Shown: positions 8,634 through 17,652 of the stretch, piece after piece
Position numbering within the stretch: position 1 is the stretch's first letter
How the letters are laid out: every line of letters begins with the position of its first letter
Origin: a virus
Reading direction: 5' to 3' (one strand)
Length of the DNA: 64,000 nt
Virus record (IMG/VR): IMGVR_UViG_3300028840_008153
Span: 35,143-99,142 of that record
Notes under the pieces: generated by a model
The model's input: the letters and a program-made list of their open reading frames with translations, nothing else
Database searches by the model: none
Told to the model about the DNA's origin: nothing
Position numbers and translations under genes: made by a program

Positions 8634-9562
8634 GGCAGTGTCGTACCCATTTTGGAGGCGTTGATCTGCGTTTCCAGCGCGTTCACCTTGGCGTCGATCC
8701 GACCCGCCAGGGTCCTCAGCGAATTGATCTGGTCCTGAACCATGGCCGTCGTGTCCAAAATCACCTGAAGCTCGTCGCAGCCGCAGCAGGGCTTGGAGCA
8801 CTCGTCCCGAACCTGAAGGCCGTTGGCGATGGCGTCCAGTTTGATGCAATCGTCCTCAAGCAGCTCGAAGTCGCCGTTGGAGTCCGGGCCGATCCCCCCG
8901 ATGGTCTTGATACACGGGCGCGACGCCGCTTCTCCGCACTCGCAGTCCTCGTTGAGCCCCGCGCCCTCAATGGCGCTGAGCACGATCCGGTCCGGCTCGT
9001 CGACGGCCCCTGCCACGAAGTTGATCAGGAAGTTCCGGCCGGCCTGCAGGACCACGTCGCCCTGGACGGCCTCGGAGGTCTCGTCGCCGTTGCGCACGTA
9101 AATGGCATTGACGCCCCGAAGATCCGGTTTGATGGTGGTCGGCTCCAGACGGGCATTCGCCACATCGAACTGGAACGAACCCGCCGAGTTGAGGATCGTA
9201 TCGAGTTTCCCGATGACGATCTTGCCGACCGTATCGTAGAACTGGCCCGTTCCGATGATCTGATAAGCCGAGTTGGTCGTGAAGGACGCGGCGTCAATGG
9301 AGACGGAACCGATGGTGTCGCCGTTGTAGCCGAGCGCGATGGTCACGCCCGCGCCGAAGATGCCAATGGCCTTGATGTGGAACAGCGACTGATCGACCGT
9401 GTCGTCAATGTGGACCGGCCAGATCAGATCCACGATCAGATCATTGGGGATCTCGAAGGAGCCGGTTTCGTCCTTTAGGCCGGCCTCCTCGAAGATGGGG
9501 TATTTCCGTTGGCTGTTGGCATTCAGCCAATCGATGTTCCAAAGCGGGCCTGCGGGAGGCAT
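8630..9562 (-). CDS. Tail-tip paralogue 1 of the W-N-YP family
   Basis: 310 aa. The N-terminus (LWNIDWLNANSQRKYPIFEEAGL, then FEIPNDLIVDLIWP) is the clearest version of the family signature. The middle is beta-rich. A Cys-rich segment follows (NEDCECGEAASRPCIKTIGGIGPDSNGDFEL, quoted in part; cysteines near 200-215), then DECSKPCCGCDELQ and a short C-terminal coiled coil. The CxC/CCxC pattern recurs in its sibling at 7227-8633 and could be disulfide or metal sites. It is first in the paralogue array, 9 bases after the 627-aa protein. Confidence 0.6.
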   Translation of the reverse strand: MPPAGPLWNIDWLNANSQRKYPIFEEAGLKDETGSFEIPNDLIVDLIWPVHIDDTVDQSLFHIKAIGIFGAGVTIALGYNGDTIGSVSIDAASFTTNSAYQIIGTGQFYDTVGKIVIGKLDTILNSAGSFQFDVANARLEPTTIKPDLRGVNAIYVRNGDETSEAVQGDVVLQAGRNFLINFVAGAVDEPDRIVLSAIEGAGLNEDCECGEAASRPCIKTIGGIGPDSNGDFELLEDDCIKLDAIANGLQVRDECSKPCCGCDELQVILDTTAMVQDQINSLRTLAGRIDAKVNALETQINASKMGTTLP

Positions 9563-9571
9563 GCTCCCTCC

Positions 9572-11455
9572 TTACGATGTTGGTGCGAAGATCCGATAGC
9601 CCATTCGCAGGATTCCGACCGAACCGGCAAAGGAGTCGGTCGACAGCCGACCGATCGAGAACCAAACGGACTCGCCGTCGGCAACGACGAAGGAGTCCGA
9701 CACGACCTCCACGTACTGCCCGGCGTCCAGGCTTCCGCACGCGCCCGGATCGAGGTCCGTCAGACTCGTATCGGTATCAGGCAAGTCTTCCTCGGCACAC
9801 CCGTTGGGCGGTGACAGGCGGCGGTACGAAAGGGGAAGCGCCGGTAGTACCCCGCTGGCCCTGGCCAAGACCCAGAAGCGCAGCTCCATTTGGGGATTTT
9901 CGATGAGTCCGGCGCTTGGAAGCTCAATGCGCGCGCGAAGATTCGAGTTCCGTCCCGTGGGGAACGCCAGAAAGAACGTGTCGTCCACCTGCTCCTCGCG
10001 CGCGTTGTTCAACGCCACGAGGGTGATGCGCCCTTCTTCCTGCTCTGAACCCGGCAATATGGCATTGACAGTTGCTTCGCCCCGCACCGTACCGTCCGCT
10101 TCCACGGACGACATGCCCGTGACAGGGGTCAGCGTGATGTTGGAGCCGGCCTTCAGGCCGCTGATGACCGGACCTCTCTTGAAGTTCAGACCCTCCACGT
10201 CCTTGAAGACCTGGTAGCCCGCCTGACCCTCTTCGGTGGTCAGCGAGAGGTCGATCCCGATTTGGAGCGCGCCCGTCTCGGCGGGCGTCACGCCGTCACA
10301 TCCCACGATCGTGATGGGGCTGCCCTCAGCAGGAGTCAGCCGGGTCACGACACTGGTGTCCGTCTTGATCACCATCTTGGTGAAGTAAAGCCGCATGGCC
10401 TTGGCGAACGGGTCGTTGCGCACGAAGCCCATCTGTTCGAGCGTAGGGCCGGACTCGCAGGCATGGGAAGAGCCGGGAAACTCTGGCGTACCCGACACGC
10501 CCGAACTGGAAGAAGACGATGAAGAGCTGGAAGAGGACACGTCACCATCGCACGGGCGGGGCTCCGTAGGCCACGGGGCACGATTATAACAGCCGTCAAA
10601 CCACCACAAACCGTGTTGGTCTATCTGGAAGCGGGACGAGGGCACGCCCACCCCGTCGGCTTCGAGGTATGCCGCTTCGATGGGCAGCGGCGGCCACAGG
10701 CGCTGCAACTCCTCATGCTGCGAGAGGTTGTATCCATACACAGCGCCGGAAGGGGCCATACTGTTGAAGATGGGGTCGTCAGCCGGAAGCCATCCGGGCT
10801 GATCGCTATCCGTACTGGTGAAAACATACTGGGTGTATTGCTGCGGACACTGGACCAGCCCGGCGGGTTGCGCGTAGAGGTCGAAGGCGTAGTGGATGTG
10901 CTCATCCAGCATCTCACGTGGCGAGGGCTGGATGTGTGCCGATCCGTCGCCACGCAGGAACATCAGGTAAATGCCTACGGGCGGCTGTTGCTTCGTGGCC
11001 ATCCCGGGGATCGAGGCAGAAAGGTAGTACGCGCCCGCGTCGTCCAGCGAGCTGCCCGTGGCTCCGATCGTGTTGGTGAAGTCGAAGTCCCGCAGGAAGC
11101 CGAACTGGAGCAAATCACCCATCGTGGCCGAAGACTTGGAGATCACAATGCCCGTGGCAAAGGACGATTCCTTGACCAGATACCCGCCCAGCGTGGTGTC
11201 GAATTCAACGGCTGCCAGCGCCGACTTGTAAGCGAGCGTGGTCGAGTCGAAGTAGACGTAGTGGCCCACCTTCACGGACGAGTCCATCGGAACGCCGCGC
11301 AGATAGAGCGCCTCGCTGTCCTGCAGTGCGTCCAGGCGGTCCTTGAGGTGCTGGGTCCGATCGACGTTCTGGCCGGGCATCCGATTGGCTATGGCCGCAC
11401 GGACTTCCTCACCATTCTGGATGGGGCGCGTCTGCTGAATCCAAGGGGTAACCAT
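9572..11455 (-). CDS. Large tail/baseplate surface protein with a 12-serine tract
   Basis: 627 aa. The N-terminal third has a helical segment (VDRTQHLKDRLDALQDSEALYLRGVP) then a beta-rich body. A 12-serine run (10500-10540, mixed codons) separates it from a C-terminal half of beta-rich repeats that ends with FSIGRLSTDSFAGSVGILRMGYRI. I cannot assign a family. Position between tail connector genes and the W-N-YP array suggests a fibre or baseplate decoration protein. The serine tract looks like a flexible linker between two folded halves. Confidence 0.55.
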   Translation of the reverse strand: MVTPWIQQTRPIQNGEEVRAAIANRMPGQNVDRTQHLKDRLDALQDSEALYLRGVPMDSSVKVGHYVYFDSTTLAYKSALAAVEFDTTLGGYLVKESSFATGIVISKSSATMGDLLQFGFLRDFDFTNTIGATGSSLDDAGAYYLSASIPGMATKQQPPVGIYLMFLRGDGSAHIQPSPREMLDEHIHYAFDLYAQPAGLVQCPQQYTQYVFTSTDSDQPGWLPADDPIFNSMAPSGAVYGYNLSQHEELQRLWPPLPIEAAYLEADGVGVPSSRFQIDQHGLWWFDGCYNRAPWPTEPRPCDGDVSSSSSSSSSSSSGVSGTPEFPGSSHACESGPTLEQMGFVRNDPFAKAMRLYFTKMVIKTDTSVVTRLTPAEGSPITIVGCDGVTPAETGALQIGIDLSLTTEEGQAGYQVFKDVEGLNFKRGPVISGLKAGSNITLTPVTGMSSVEADGTVRGEATVNAILPGSEQEEGRITLVALNNAREEQVDDTFFLAFPTGRNSNLRARIELPSAGLIENPQMELRFWVLARASGVLPALPLSYRRLSPPNGCAEEDLPDTDTSLTDLDPGACGSLDAGQYVEVVSDSFVVADGESVWFSIGRLSTDSFAGSVGILRMGYRIFAPTS

Positions 11456-11480
11456 AATTTGTCCTCTTATGACTCGCTGG

Positions 11481-11828
11481 TTATTTAGCCAGACGCGGAG
11501 GAGTTCCTAAGTTCATCCCCGTTCGCAGAAACTCCCTTGCGGCGCGGATGGTCGGGTCAATCGCTGCGTCTTCTCGATGAAGCCGCATGATGTCTATCGC
11601 CGTGCGCCGCGCGTCTCGTTTGAGCAATTGTTGCAGTCCGCCGGCGCCGGCGCCAAGCCCCGCGCCTGCTCCTGCTCCAATCAGGGCTCTCAACAAAGCG
11701 TTATCGTCATCATCGGCAGACATGTAACCTCCTACCGCTCCGGGAACCGCCCCAATCAAACTGCCCCGCAGCGCCGCCGACGGCACGGAGATCAGTGCTT
11801 CTTTGATCAAAAAGACGTGTGGGCTCAT
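11481..11828 (-). CDS. Small glycine-zipper protein with N-terminal FLIKEA tag
   Basis: 115 aa. It begins MSPHVFLIKEALISV, the shared tag. This is followed by hydrophobic, small-residue segments including GAGAGAGLGAGAGG, able to form packed transmembrane helices. The C-terminus is basic and helical. AGGAG lies 7 bases before the ATG. It interrupts the tail-fibre genes but has no fibre character itself. Inference: packaged, possibly membrane-active virion protein. Function unknown. Confidence 0.6.
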   Translation of the reverse strand: MSPHVFLIKEALISVPSAALRGSLIGAVPGAVGGYMSADDDDNALLRALIGAGAGAGLGAGAGGLQQLLKRDARRTAIDIMRLHREDAAIDPTIRAAREFLRTGMNLGTPPRLAK

Positions 11829-11838
11829 CAGCTGACTC

Positions 11839-12438
11839 CTAGTTGAACCGAATCGTCCAGGTAATCCCGATCTGGTGCCCGGCCACCTTGAGCACCTTAT
11901 CTATCCCTGAGTATATCCGAGAAAAGACCATGTCCTGACTTTGATCGGTCAAGTCGGGCGCGGCCACAAGAGCAGCCCCAAACACGGCGCTGTTGGCCGT
12001 ATCAAGAAACGACTTGCCGTGGAAGCCGACGGTCCCCTCGCTGACGCCGAAGAAGACGACCTGATTGCCCGCGTAGACGGCGTCCGAGCTTTCGATTGTG
12101 GGATTGACCGTCAGCGGGATGCGCAGGAAGTCCGTGTCCGGGCTGGACGAAAGGCCGTTGTAATAGCTGATCCCACCTTCCCTATCAAAGGCTGGCGGCG
12201 TGATGGAGTCGGCAGGATCAGCCAGGTTCTTGAACTCCATGTACATCGCGTTGACCGGCGTGTTCTGGCCGGCCAGAAGGCTGGCCAGGACATCCGCGCC
12301 GCTGTAGAGAATCAGGTTTCTCTTCTCCAACAGGCGGTACACAATCCCCGTCTTGGGATCGAAGGAGAAGATCTTCACGTCGCCGCGCGCCTGACGGGCG
12401 AGATCGAAGACCCCACGAGCGTGTCGCTGTATGATCAT
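11839..12438 (-). CDS. Phage tail-associated beta-rich protein
   Basis: 199 aa from the ATG at 12436-12438, which overlaps the stop of the previous gene; GGAG lies just upstream. It begins MIIQRHARGVFDLAR, then KTGIVYRLLEKRNLILYSGADVLASLLAG and NAMYMEFKN. The NLILYSGADxLAxLLAG...MYxEFxN pattern is one I associate with conserved phage tail/baseplate proteins. The rest is beta-rich and ends in ITWTIRFN. Probably attaches fibres or completes the baseplate; no enzyme motif seen. Confidence 0.55.
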   Translation of the reverse strand: MIIQRHARGVFDLARQARGDVKIFSFDPKTGIVYRLLEKRNLILYSGADVLASLLAGQNTPVNAMYMEFKNLADPADSITPPAFDREGGISYYNGLSSSPDTDFLRIPLTVNPTIESSDAVYAGNQVVFFGVSEGTVGFHGKSFLDTANSAVFGAALVAAPDLTDQSQDMVFSRIYSGIDKVLKVAGHQIGITWTIRFN

Positions 12439-14060
12439 CACTGGCACTCCATCGATACCTGACGCGCCGTGACGGAGGCATCCCCGTAACTGGCCACCGA
12501 TGCAGGCGGGGCGTCTGATGTCTCGAAAAGCTCCTCGAACACTGGATTTGCGGCGTCGAACACTTCGACGTCGTCATCCTCTGCCCCGGGTTCATCTTCT
12601 CCGCCCGGGACACTTAAGTCAACGGTCTCCGTCGGTACAACCTGTTCAACGAAGACGATGTATGTGGTGTGTGGCGGGATGATGTCCCGCAGGTACTTGA
12701 ACATCCCGAGCCCGGGAGCGTCCTCGTCGAAGGACCCCACACGTGCCCTGATCACGAAGAGATTGTTCCTCAGAAGGTTTTCCATGACGAACTGGAGTGG
12801 GTTGATTGTCGCCGGCAAGTTCGACGGAACCGGCTCAGTCTGGGGATCTTCTCGCAGATCCAGCAGATTGGCGAGCGTCTGTCCGTCTGCCACTCCTCGT
12901 GCGTGGACCTGCTCCCAGAACAGTTCCACGTCTGCCGGGAAGCCTCCCACCTCGAAACGGACCACTGCCTTGTTGTTTTCGTCCAGACCGAGGTACTCCA
13001 AGGCAACATTATGGTTGCGAAAGGACAGCTCCGCAAAATAGCCGCCAGAAAGGAAGTTGTCCGACATCGCCATCGCCGGAACCAGGCTGTAATCCGGGTC
13101 ATTGGTTGCCAGCTCCACGATCTCAAAAGCATCGGTCAAGGAGTCGCCCAGGAAGACGGTGTCGCCCACAGCGACAGTCGCCGTCGCCCCCAAGGGCGCT
13201 CGATACACGTTAAGGTCGGTCACGATCAGCTGGGAGGTTTCCTCCGTGCGGACGACCTCCACGGTTTCCTGCGGGCTCAGGCACACGGGCGCGCCCGAGA
13301 GGGCCGCCAGGAAGCTGGTCAGCGTCGCCTCCGTGAGACCGCCGATGACGCGCGAATCCCAGATTGCGTTGATCAGTCCCCTGTAGAATTCACTGGATTG
13401 GAGATGAAGCCCCAGCACGTATCCGAAATGTATCCACAGGTAATCCAGGTCCATGTTGCCCTTATAGACCCAAAGGCCAATCTCGGTGTCGACGACCGTG
13501 CCGTTGGAATCGACGACATCGGCCTTGGCCACGAGCGGGTCTTCAAAGGGGTCCTCCCGAAATCGGATCAGATTCCTATTTTTGTCGATGTCGTAGTCGG
13601 CGCCGGCCACCCAGGTCTTGCTGGGGTGGACCACTAGGTTTTGGAGTACGAAGGGGCAGTCCACGAGCGAATCGGGGAGCCGGATCTGCCGCAGGTTGGG
13701 ATTGTCCGTGCCGCCGTAGGTCTGCACGAAGCCCGCCTCGCGCCCGGGCACGGAGCCCGTCTGGTTGCCGTAGACCAGATCCCCGGCCTGATAGATCGAC
13801 GGGATGCTGTCCGACTCACTGCGCTTGGCGACCAGCAGATACCAGTCCTCCGTGTGAAAGACCGGGACACTGAAGCGGGAAAGGGACGCGATTGTCTCCA
13901 GATAGTTCAGGTAGGTCTGGGACGCCTCATAGCCCGACGAACGGTAGTGGACCTGGAGCTTGTGCCACTCCTCGAAGATGTTGAACCAGAACGATCCCAA
14001 CTGGGCCAGCAGCTGCGAGCCCTGATTGAAATCGTCGGCTGGATACGTTGGCAGTGTCAT
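12438..14060 (-). CDS. Baseplate/tail connector protein
   Basis: 540 aa. The N-terminus (LGSFWFNIFEEWHKLQVHYRSS) is helical and aromatic. The middle contains DYLWIHFGYVLGLHLQSSEFYRGLINAIWDSRVIGG and a run of beta strands. The C-terminus is acidic and Pro/Glu-rich (about 500-530). It lies directly after the tagged 95-aa gene and before the 199-aa tail protein. No recognised family. The position downstream of the J-like wedge protein suggests a baseplate periphery role, comparable in place (not shown in sequence) to gpI-type proteins. Confidence 0.55.
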   Translation of the reverse strand: MTLPTYPADDFNQGSQLLAQLGSFWFNIFEEWHKLQVHYRSSGYEASQTYLNYLETIASLSRFSVPVFHTEDWYLLVAKRSESDSIPSIYQAGDLVYGNQTGSVPGREAGFVQTYGGTDNPNLRQIRLPDSLVDCPFVLQNLVVHPSKTWVAGADYDIDKNRNLIRFREDPFEDPLVAKADVVDSNGTVVDTEIGLWVYKGNMDLDYLWIHFGYVLGLHLQSSEFYRGLINAIWDSRVIGGLTEATLTSFLAALSGAPVCLSPQETVEVVRTEETSQLIVTDLNVYRAPLGATATVAVGDTVFLGDSLTDAFEIVELATNDPDYSLVPAMAMSDNFLSGGYFAELSFRNHNVALEYLGLDENNKAVVRFEVGGFPADVELFWEQVHARGVADGQTLANLLDLREDPQTEPVPSNLPATINPLQFVMENLLRNNLFVIRARVGSFDEDAPGLGMFKYLRDIIPPHTTYIVFVEQVVPTETVDLSVPGGEDEPGAEDDDVEVFDAANPVFEELFETSDAPPASVASYGDASVTARQVSMECQ

Positions 14061-14344
14061 GCCGTTCCCTTAATGAACTTGTGGTAGCGGCTTATCGCAC
14101 CCTTCAGCGTGGGCCGAACATTGTAAGCCCTGTGCGTGTGCGTCTCGTACCACGTCTTCCCGTCAACGACCGCCTTGCCCACTGCCGGCGTTGCCTCGCC
14201 GTTGGGCCCATGGTGCCAGACAGCCTTGGCATCCATGACCTGCTTGCGCTCTTCGGGCGTGAGCTTGACCTTGTTCTTTTTGAGGGTCTCCCACTTAGGA
14301 CCCTTCGTAGCCTCTTTGATCAGAAACAGGTGACAATCCATCAT
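14057..14344 (-). CDS. Small conserved phage protein with FLIKEA tag
   Basis: 95 aa. It starts MMDCHLFLIKEATKGP, the shared tag. The rest, KLTPEERKQVMDAKAVWHHG, then GKTWYETHTHRAYNVRPTLKGAISRYHKFIKGTA, is a compact basic domain. I recall similar small proteins in other large phages (WYxTxTHRAY...LKGxISRYHxFIKGTA), without a function. Two adjacent ATGs overlap the stop of the gene before; either could be used. If the tag directs packaging, this is a small basic cargo protein. Confidence 0.6.
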   Translation of the reverse strand: MMDCHLFLIKEATKGPKWETLKKNKVKLTPEERKQVMDAKAVWHHGPNGEATPAVGKAVVDGKTWYETHTHRAYNVRPTLKGAISRYHKFIKGTA

Positions 14345-15603
14345 CCCACCAATCCTGTCGGTTTCATCAGCAACAGATTTTTCAGCTGCCTGACGGCGCG
14401 CACGGGCAGGTGTATGACCCGCCTGTTGGGCAGCACCAGGTCCTCGGGCATGTCCTCATTGGCCAGGAACTGCTTGTCCGGGTACTTCGTGCGCCACTCG
14501 GCCAGCTCTTCCTTTGGCACGACATAGATGGCGCTCTTCATGCCCGTGTTCCGAGGCGAGACAACCTCCCCGGGCACCAAATTGAAGTAGGCCGAAGGCG
14601 TCTTGGACCGGGAGTATCGGATCAGGCCGTATTGTCCGTAGTCCTTACCTGCAGGCATGATGCCGCCTTCGGTGCCAAACAGCTCCTTGCGCAGCTGCTT
14701 GTGCTTCTCGGGATCGAACTTCGCCCGGCCCCGGAAGCCCTTGGTTTCCTCGACGGATTTGAGCAGCCCCTTGCGCGCAGCCTGCTCGGCCGTCAGTTGC
14801 TGGCCGGATTCGAGCAGCGGCGCCAGGTTGGTCGTTCGGTGTGCGAAACCCGATTGGCGGGAGAGCATTTCCCGAACGCGCTTTTGAAGGCGCGCCGTCT
14901 CCTCGCCGTTGGGCATCTCCGGCTTCTCCGGCGCCTCGGTCTCTGCCGGAGCAAGCGCGGCCTTGTCCAAAGGCTCACTGGTCACGCGCGCCTGCGCGAT
15001 GCCCAACTCCTCGTCCAGCTTCCGCTTGTACTTGCGGTAGCGGCTCTGGCGCAGGAACCAAGCCTTTTGAAGCGCCTCCTTCTCCTTGCGGATCTGCTCC
15101 TGCCGCTCGGGCGTCAGCTTCGCCCTCGCAGCCCGAACGGCGGCCTTGTACTTCTGCGCCTTGTCGCCGTACATCAATGCGACATCAATGGGCAGCTTGC
15201 CCTTCCGGTGCCACGTGAAGATCTGGTAGTCCCCGGACTCGGGGTGATAGGGCGACGCCTTGAACTCTTCATGCCGCCGCAAGCGCTCGGCCATCGTCAG
15301 CATCTTGGCTTTGGACTTCAGCGGGACCGTGTAGTCCAGATCCACGGAGCCGGGCACGTGTGTGCCCATGGCCATCGAGCCCGTCAGGAAAGGCGTCACG
15401 TTCAGCCGTCTGGCCAGAGCCTTGCGCCCTTCTTCAATCGCCAACTGCTCCTCTTCTGGAGAGAGTGGCGGCCCTTCAGGATCGGGCGTTCCGATCGTGA
15501 CCAGATCGCTTTTGCCTTCTGGCCCCCACGGGTTGGGAATGCTCAGGATGACCTTTGCATCCTTCTGCATGGCACAGTCCATGAGGTATTTGGCGTGATC
15601 CAT
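14341..15603 (-). CDS. Nucleotidyltransferase-fold protein with possible C-terminal ADP-ribosyltransferase-like domain
   Basis: 420 aa from ATG 15601-15603 (GAGG 6 bases upstream). The N-terminus MDHAKYLMDCAMQKDA is a looser form of the shared tag. Residues 72-92 read FLTGSMAMGTHVPGSVDLDY: a GS followed by DLD, the metal-binding signature of the pol-beta nucleotidyltransferase superfamily. D140 in LPIDVALM fits the third carboxylate. After a coiled coil (160-205), residues 254-270 (AHRTTNLAPLLESGQQL) resemble the NAD-binding first motif of DarT-like ADP-ribosyltransferases. The first assignment is fairly good, the second tentative. Substrate unknown; candidates are tRNA, nucleotides or a host protein. 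It sits in the baseplate region, so it may be packaged and injected. Confidence 0.6.
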   Translation of the reverse strand: MDHAKYLMDCAMQKDAKVILSIPNPWGPEGKSDLVTIGTPDPEGPPLSPEEEQLAIEEGRKALARRLNVTPFLTGSMAMGTHVPGSVDLDYTVPLKSKAKMLTMAERLRRHEEFKASPYHPESGDYQIFTWHRKGKLPIDVALMYGDKAQKYKAAVRAARAKLTPERQEQIRKEKEALQKAWFLRQSRYRKYKRKLDEELGIAQARVTSEPLDKAALAPAETEAPEKPEMPNGEETARLQKRVREMLSRQSGFAHRTTNLAPLLESGQQLTAEQAARKGLLKSVEETKGFRGRAKFDPEKHKQLRKELFGTEGGIMPAGKDYGQYGLIRYSRSKTPSAYFNLVPGEVVSPRNTGMKSAIYVVPKEELAEWRTKYPDKQFLANEDMPEDLVLPNRRVIHLPVRAVRQLKNLLLMKPTGLVG

Positions 15604-15611
15604 CACTCACC

Positions 15612-17267
15612 TCACACGGGCAAGGCCGGGACGGGCTCAAGGGCAACGTCGATGTCTTCCACTTCCAAAAAGAAAATCGTGGTCCGGTTCGTGACGCCAA
15701 GCTCGGGCTCGTCGGGCACCGTGATGCCGTCAGGGTCGCGCAGCGTGACCACCGTGCCGTCCGGGCGTCGGATCTGGCAGAAGAAGTCCAGCGGCGAGAC
15801 GGCAATGATATTCGCGCCAGCGGCGTTGTGTGCGGCGTCATGAACGATCGAGGCCGGAAGCCGGCCCGTATCAAACCCCCTTCCGTTGACGCGGTCGGCG
15901 ATGGCCTGCTTGATGGCCGAGGCGTCGGGCGCTTCGCCGGAGGACTGGTACTGCACCTTCAAGCTGAGCGCCACGAACGCGGGCACGGGCGCGCGCACGA
16001 GGTAGTCGGCCTGCGGGTTGCGCGTGTCCCGGTCCACGGCCCTCTCCTGCAAGGTCTTGATGTCAGGCAGGTAAAGCACGTTGACGTTGAATGTTTCCTT
16101 GGAGACGTTCTCGGTCATGCCGGTGACGTCCACGTCGGGAGCCTTGAACTGCACGATCGAGGTCTGGTAGCGGGAGTAGGCGCCCTCGATGATGTTGGCC
16201 ACCGTGGGCACGAACTCGTTGGAGTCCTGGCTGAGATCCAGCGACCGCGTCTCGGCCGTGATCTCAAGGGAGCCGTAATCCTCGGGCGCGTCCGTGGGGA
16301 AGACGCCCTCCACGAGGTAGAAGCCCGGGGCCACGTCCCGCCCGATGCTGAACTGGAAAACCTTCAGGTCGGCGTCGACCAGCGTGGCTTCGACCTCAAT
16401 TGAGATCGATTCGGGAAGGGTCCGGGTCTTCGCCCATACGTCTGCCTTGCCGCCGTAAGCGATCTCGAAGAGGTTGTGTCGGTCCCGCAGCATCTCCGCG
16501 TCACCGAAGCCGGTTGTGGAGACGGCTATGGTCTCGGTGACCGTGTCCTTGATGAGCGCTTCGATCTGGGCCCGGCCGGAGAAGACCGAAGGCGTCACGC
16601 CGTCGGCCAGCTTGGCAACCAGCTCCTGGTTGGTCTCGGTGTCGATGCCCTCGGTGAAGTCCTCGGCAGCCACGGCGTCAATCAGATTGCCCGGCGCGGG
16701 CGACATGGTGAAGCGCGTGTTGCGCCGGGCCTGGTAGGCGCTGCCGGTCTCCTCGGCCTCCACCGGAATCGTGAAGGCGTAGGTCCCGTCGGAGCGAAGC
16801 TCAATCAGCCGCTGCTGGTCGGAGACGACGGCCTCCTGCTCCGTCACGCCGATGTAGGTCTGCGTGTTCGTGTAGTTGAGCCCGTTGGCCGTGAAGAGCG
16901 TACCCTGCTGAATGGAGGTGGTCAGGTTCGCGCTGATGATGATCGTGATCTGGCCCGTGGACTTCGTGCCCGTCGAGCGCGTGATCAGGAAGTTCGACAG
17001 CACCTCGTCGACGATGTCGTCGTCAGCGAGCGTGGGGTCCGCGTTGATGGCCTGAAGCGAGTGTGAGCGCCGCTCCAGATCCAGGTTGGCGTTGTTGAGC
17101 GTATGGAAGATCCCGGCCACCCGGATCACCAGATCACGGAAGACCCGGCCCTCCGTGAGATCCATCGACGGGTACTCTTCGGCCAGGAAGGTCTTCAGGA
17201 ATTCTTCGGCCTGCGCAATCGCGTCCGAATCCAAATCATTTATGGATGTGATCGAGGGTGCGGCCAT
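15612..17267 (-). CDS. Baseplate wedge protein, gpJ/gp6-like
   Basis: 551 aa, a usual length for baseplate J-type proteins. It has the family layout: an N-terminal helical part (AEEFLKTFLAEEYPSMDLTEGRVFRDLVIRVAG), then STGTKSTGQITIII with GTLFTANGLNYTNTQTY, EAEETGSAYQARRNT, and ENxxGxxTETNQELVAK-like DFTEGIDTETNQELVAKL. J-like wedges form the ring that triggers sheath contraction. Order (gp25-like protein upstream at 17690, connector genes downstream) agrees. Good confidence in the role; exact T4 equivalence not tested. Confidence 0.8.
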   Translation of the reverse strand: MAAPSITSINDLDSDAIAQAEEFLKTFLAEEYPSMDLTEGRVFRDLVIRVAGIFHTLNNANLDLERRSHSLQAINADPTLADDDIVDEVLSNFLITRSTGTKSTGQITIIISANLTTSIQQGTLFTANGLNYTNTQTYIGVTEQEAVVSDQQRLIELRSDGTYAFTIPVEAEETGSAYQARRNTRFTMSPAPGNLIDAVAAEDFTEGIDTETNQELVAKLADGVTPSVFSGRAQIEALIKDTVTETIAVSTTGFGDAEMLRDRHNLFEIAYGGKADVWAKTRTLPESISIEVEATLVDADLKVFQFSIGRDVAPGFYLVEGVFPTDAPEDYGSLEITAETRSLDLSQDSNEFVPTVANIIEGAYSRYQTSIVQFKAPDVDVTGMTENVSKETFNVNVLYLPDIKTLQERAVDRDTRNPQADYLVRAPVPAFVALSLKVQYQSSGEAPDASAIKQAIADRVNGRGFDTGRLPASIVHDAAHNAAGANIIAVSPLDFFCQIRRPDGTVVTLRDPDGITVPDEPELGVTNRTTIFFLEVEDIDVALEPVPALPV

Positions 17268-17288
17268 CGCAAGCTCCTGATAGCTAAG

Positions 17289-17316
17289 AAGAAGCGCCAG
17301 TCCTGCGGCGCCTCTT
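17289..17316 (-). terminator. Probable intrinsic terminator between 17336-17626 and 15612-17267
   Basis: On the minus strand AAGAGGCGCC, an 8-base loop and GGCGCTTCTT form a 10-bp stem with one G-U pair, followed by a pyrimidine-rich CTTAGC. The T-tract is weak, so termination may be partial. Confidence 0.45.
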
Positions 17317-17335
17317 CACATTGTACAGCCTTGGC

Positions 17336-17626
17336 TCACGGCACGCTATATGCCTGTTTGCCGTCAATCAGCCGTACACGTTCCTCCAGATGCTCGATCT
17401 TCTTCAACAGGTAATCGTCCCGTTGCAGCAACAACTCCGGGCTTACCTGCGACTTCGACTGCGCCTGCGCCTGCGCCGGAGGCCGCATCATGTGAGGCGG
17501 CAGTTCCGGTTTGCTGCGCGGCCAGAAAAACACGACCGCAAATGCAATCGCCGCCAGGGCGATGTAGTGGTTGCGCCGTTTGATCTCGGGGCGCTCCCAC
17601 TTGGGTATTTCTTCGTTGTTACTCAT
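17336..17626 (-). CDS. Small single-span membrane protein with coiled coil
   Basis: 96 aa. It has a cytoplasmic-looking basic start (EIPKWERPEIKRRNHY), one hydrophobic span (YIALAAIAFAVVFFW, about residues 20-35), a Pro/Gln/Ala linker and a C-terminal coiled coil (LLLQRDDYLLKKIEHLEERVRLI). AGGAGG precedes the ATG. It is flanked by two hairpins that could act as terminators, so its transcript level may differ from its neighbours. A lysis role (spanin- or holin-like) or a virion membrane protein are both possible; no lipobox and no partner gene seen. Confidence 0.5.
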   Translation of the reverse strand: MSNNEEIPKWERPEIKRRNHYIALAAIAFAVVFFWPRSKPELPPHMMRPPAQAQAQSKSQVSPELLLQRDDYLLKKIEHLEERVRLIDGKQAYSVP

Positions 17627-17652
17627 GCCTTCCTCCTGTAGGAGCCGTAAAA

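Noticed and set aside
8634-8849. N-terminal extension of the 7227-8633 protein
   Set aside because: This part is a frame shadow of 8630-9562; the ATG at 8633 gives the family N-terminus and overlaps the previous stop.
17268-17335. Promoter with TACAAT upstream of the J-like gene
   Set aside because: No acceptable -35 at the right distance; the hairpin at 17289-17316 explains the gap better.
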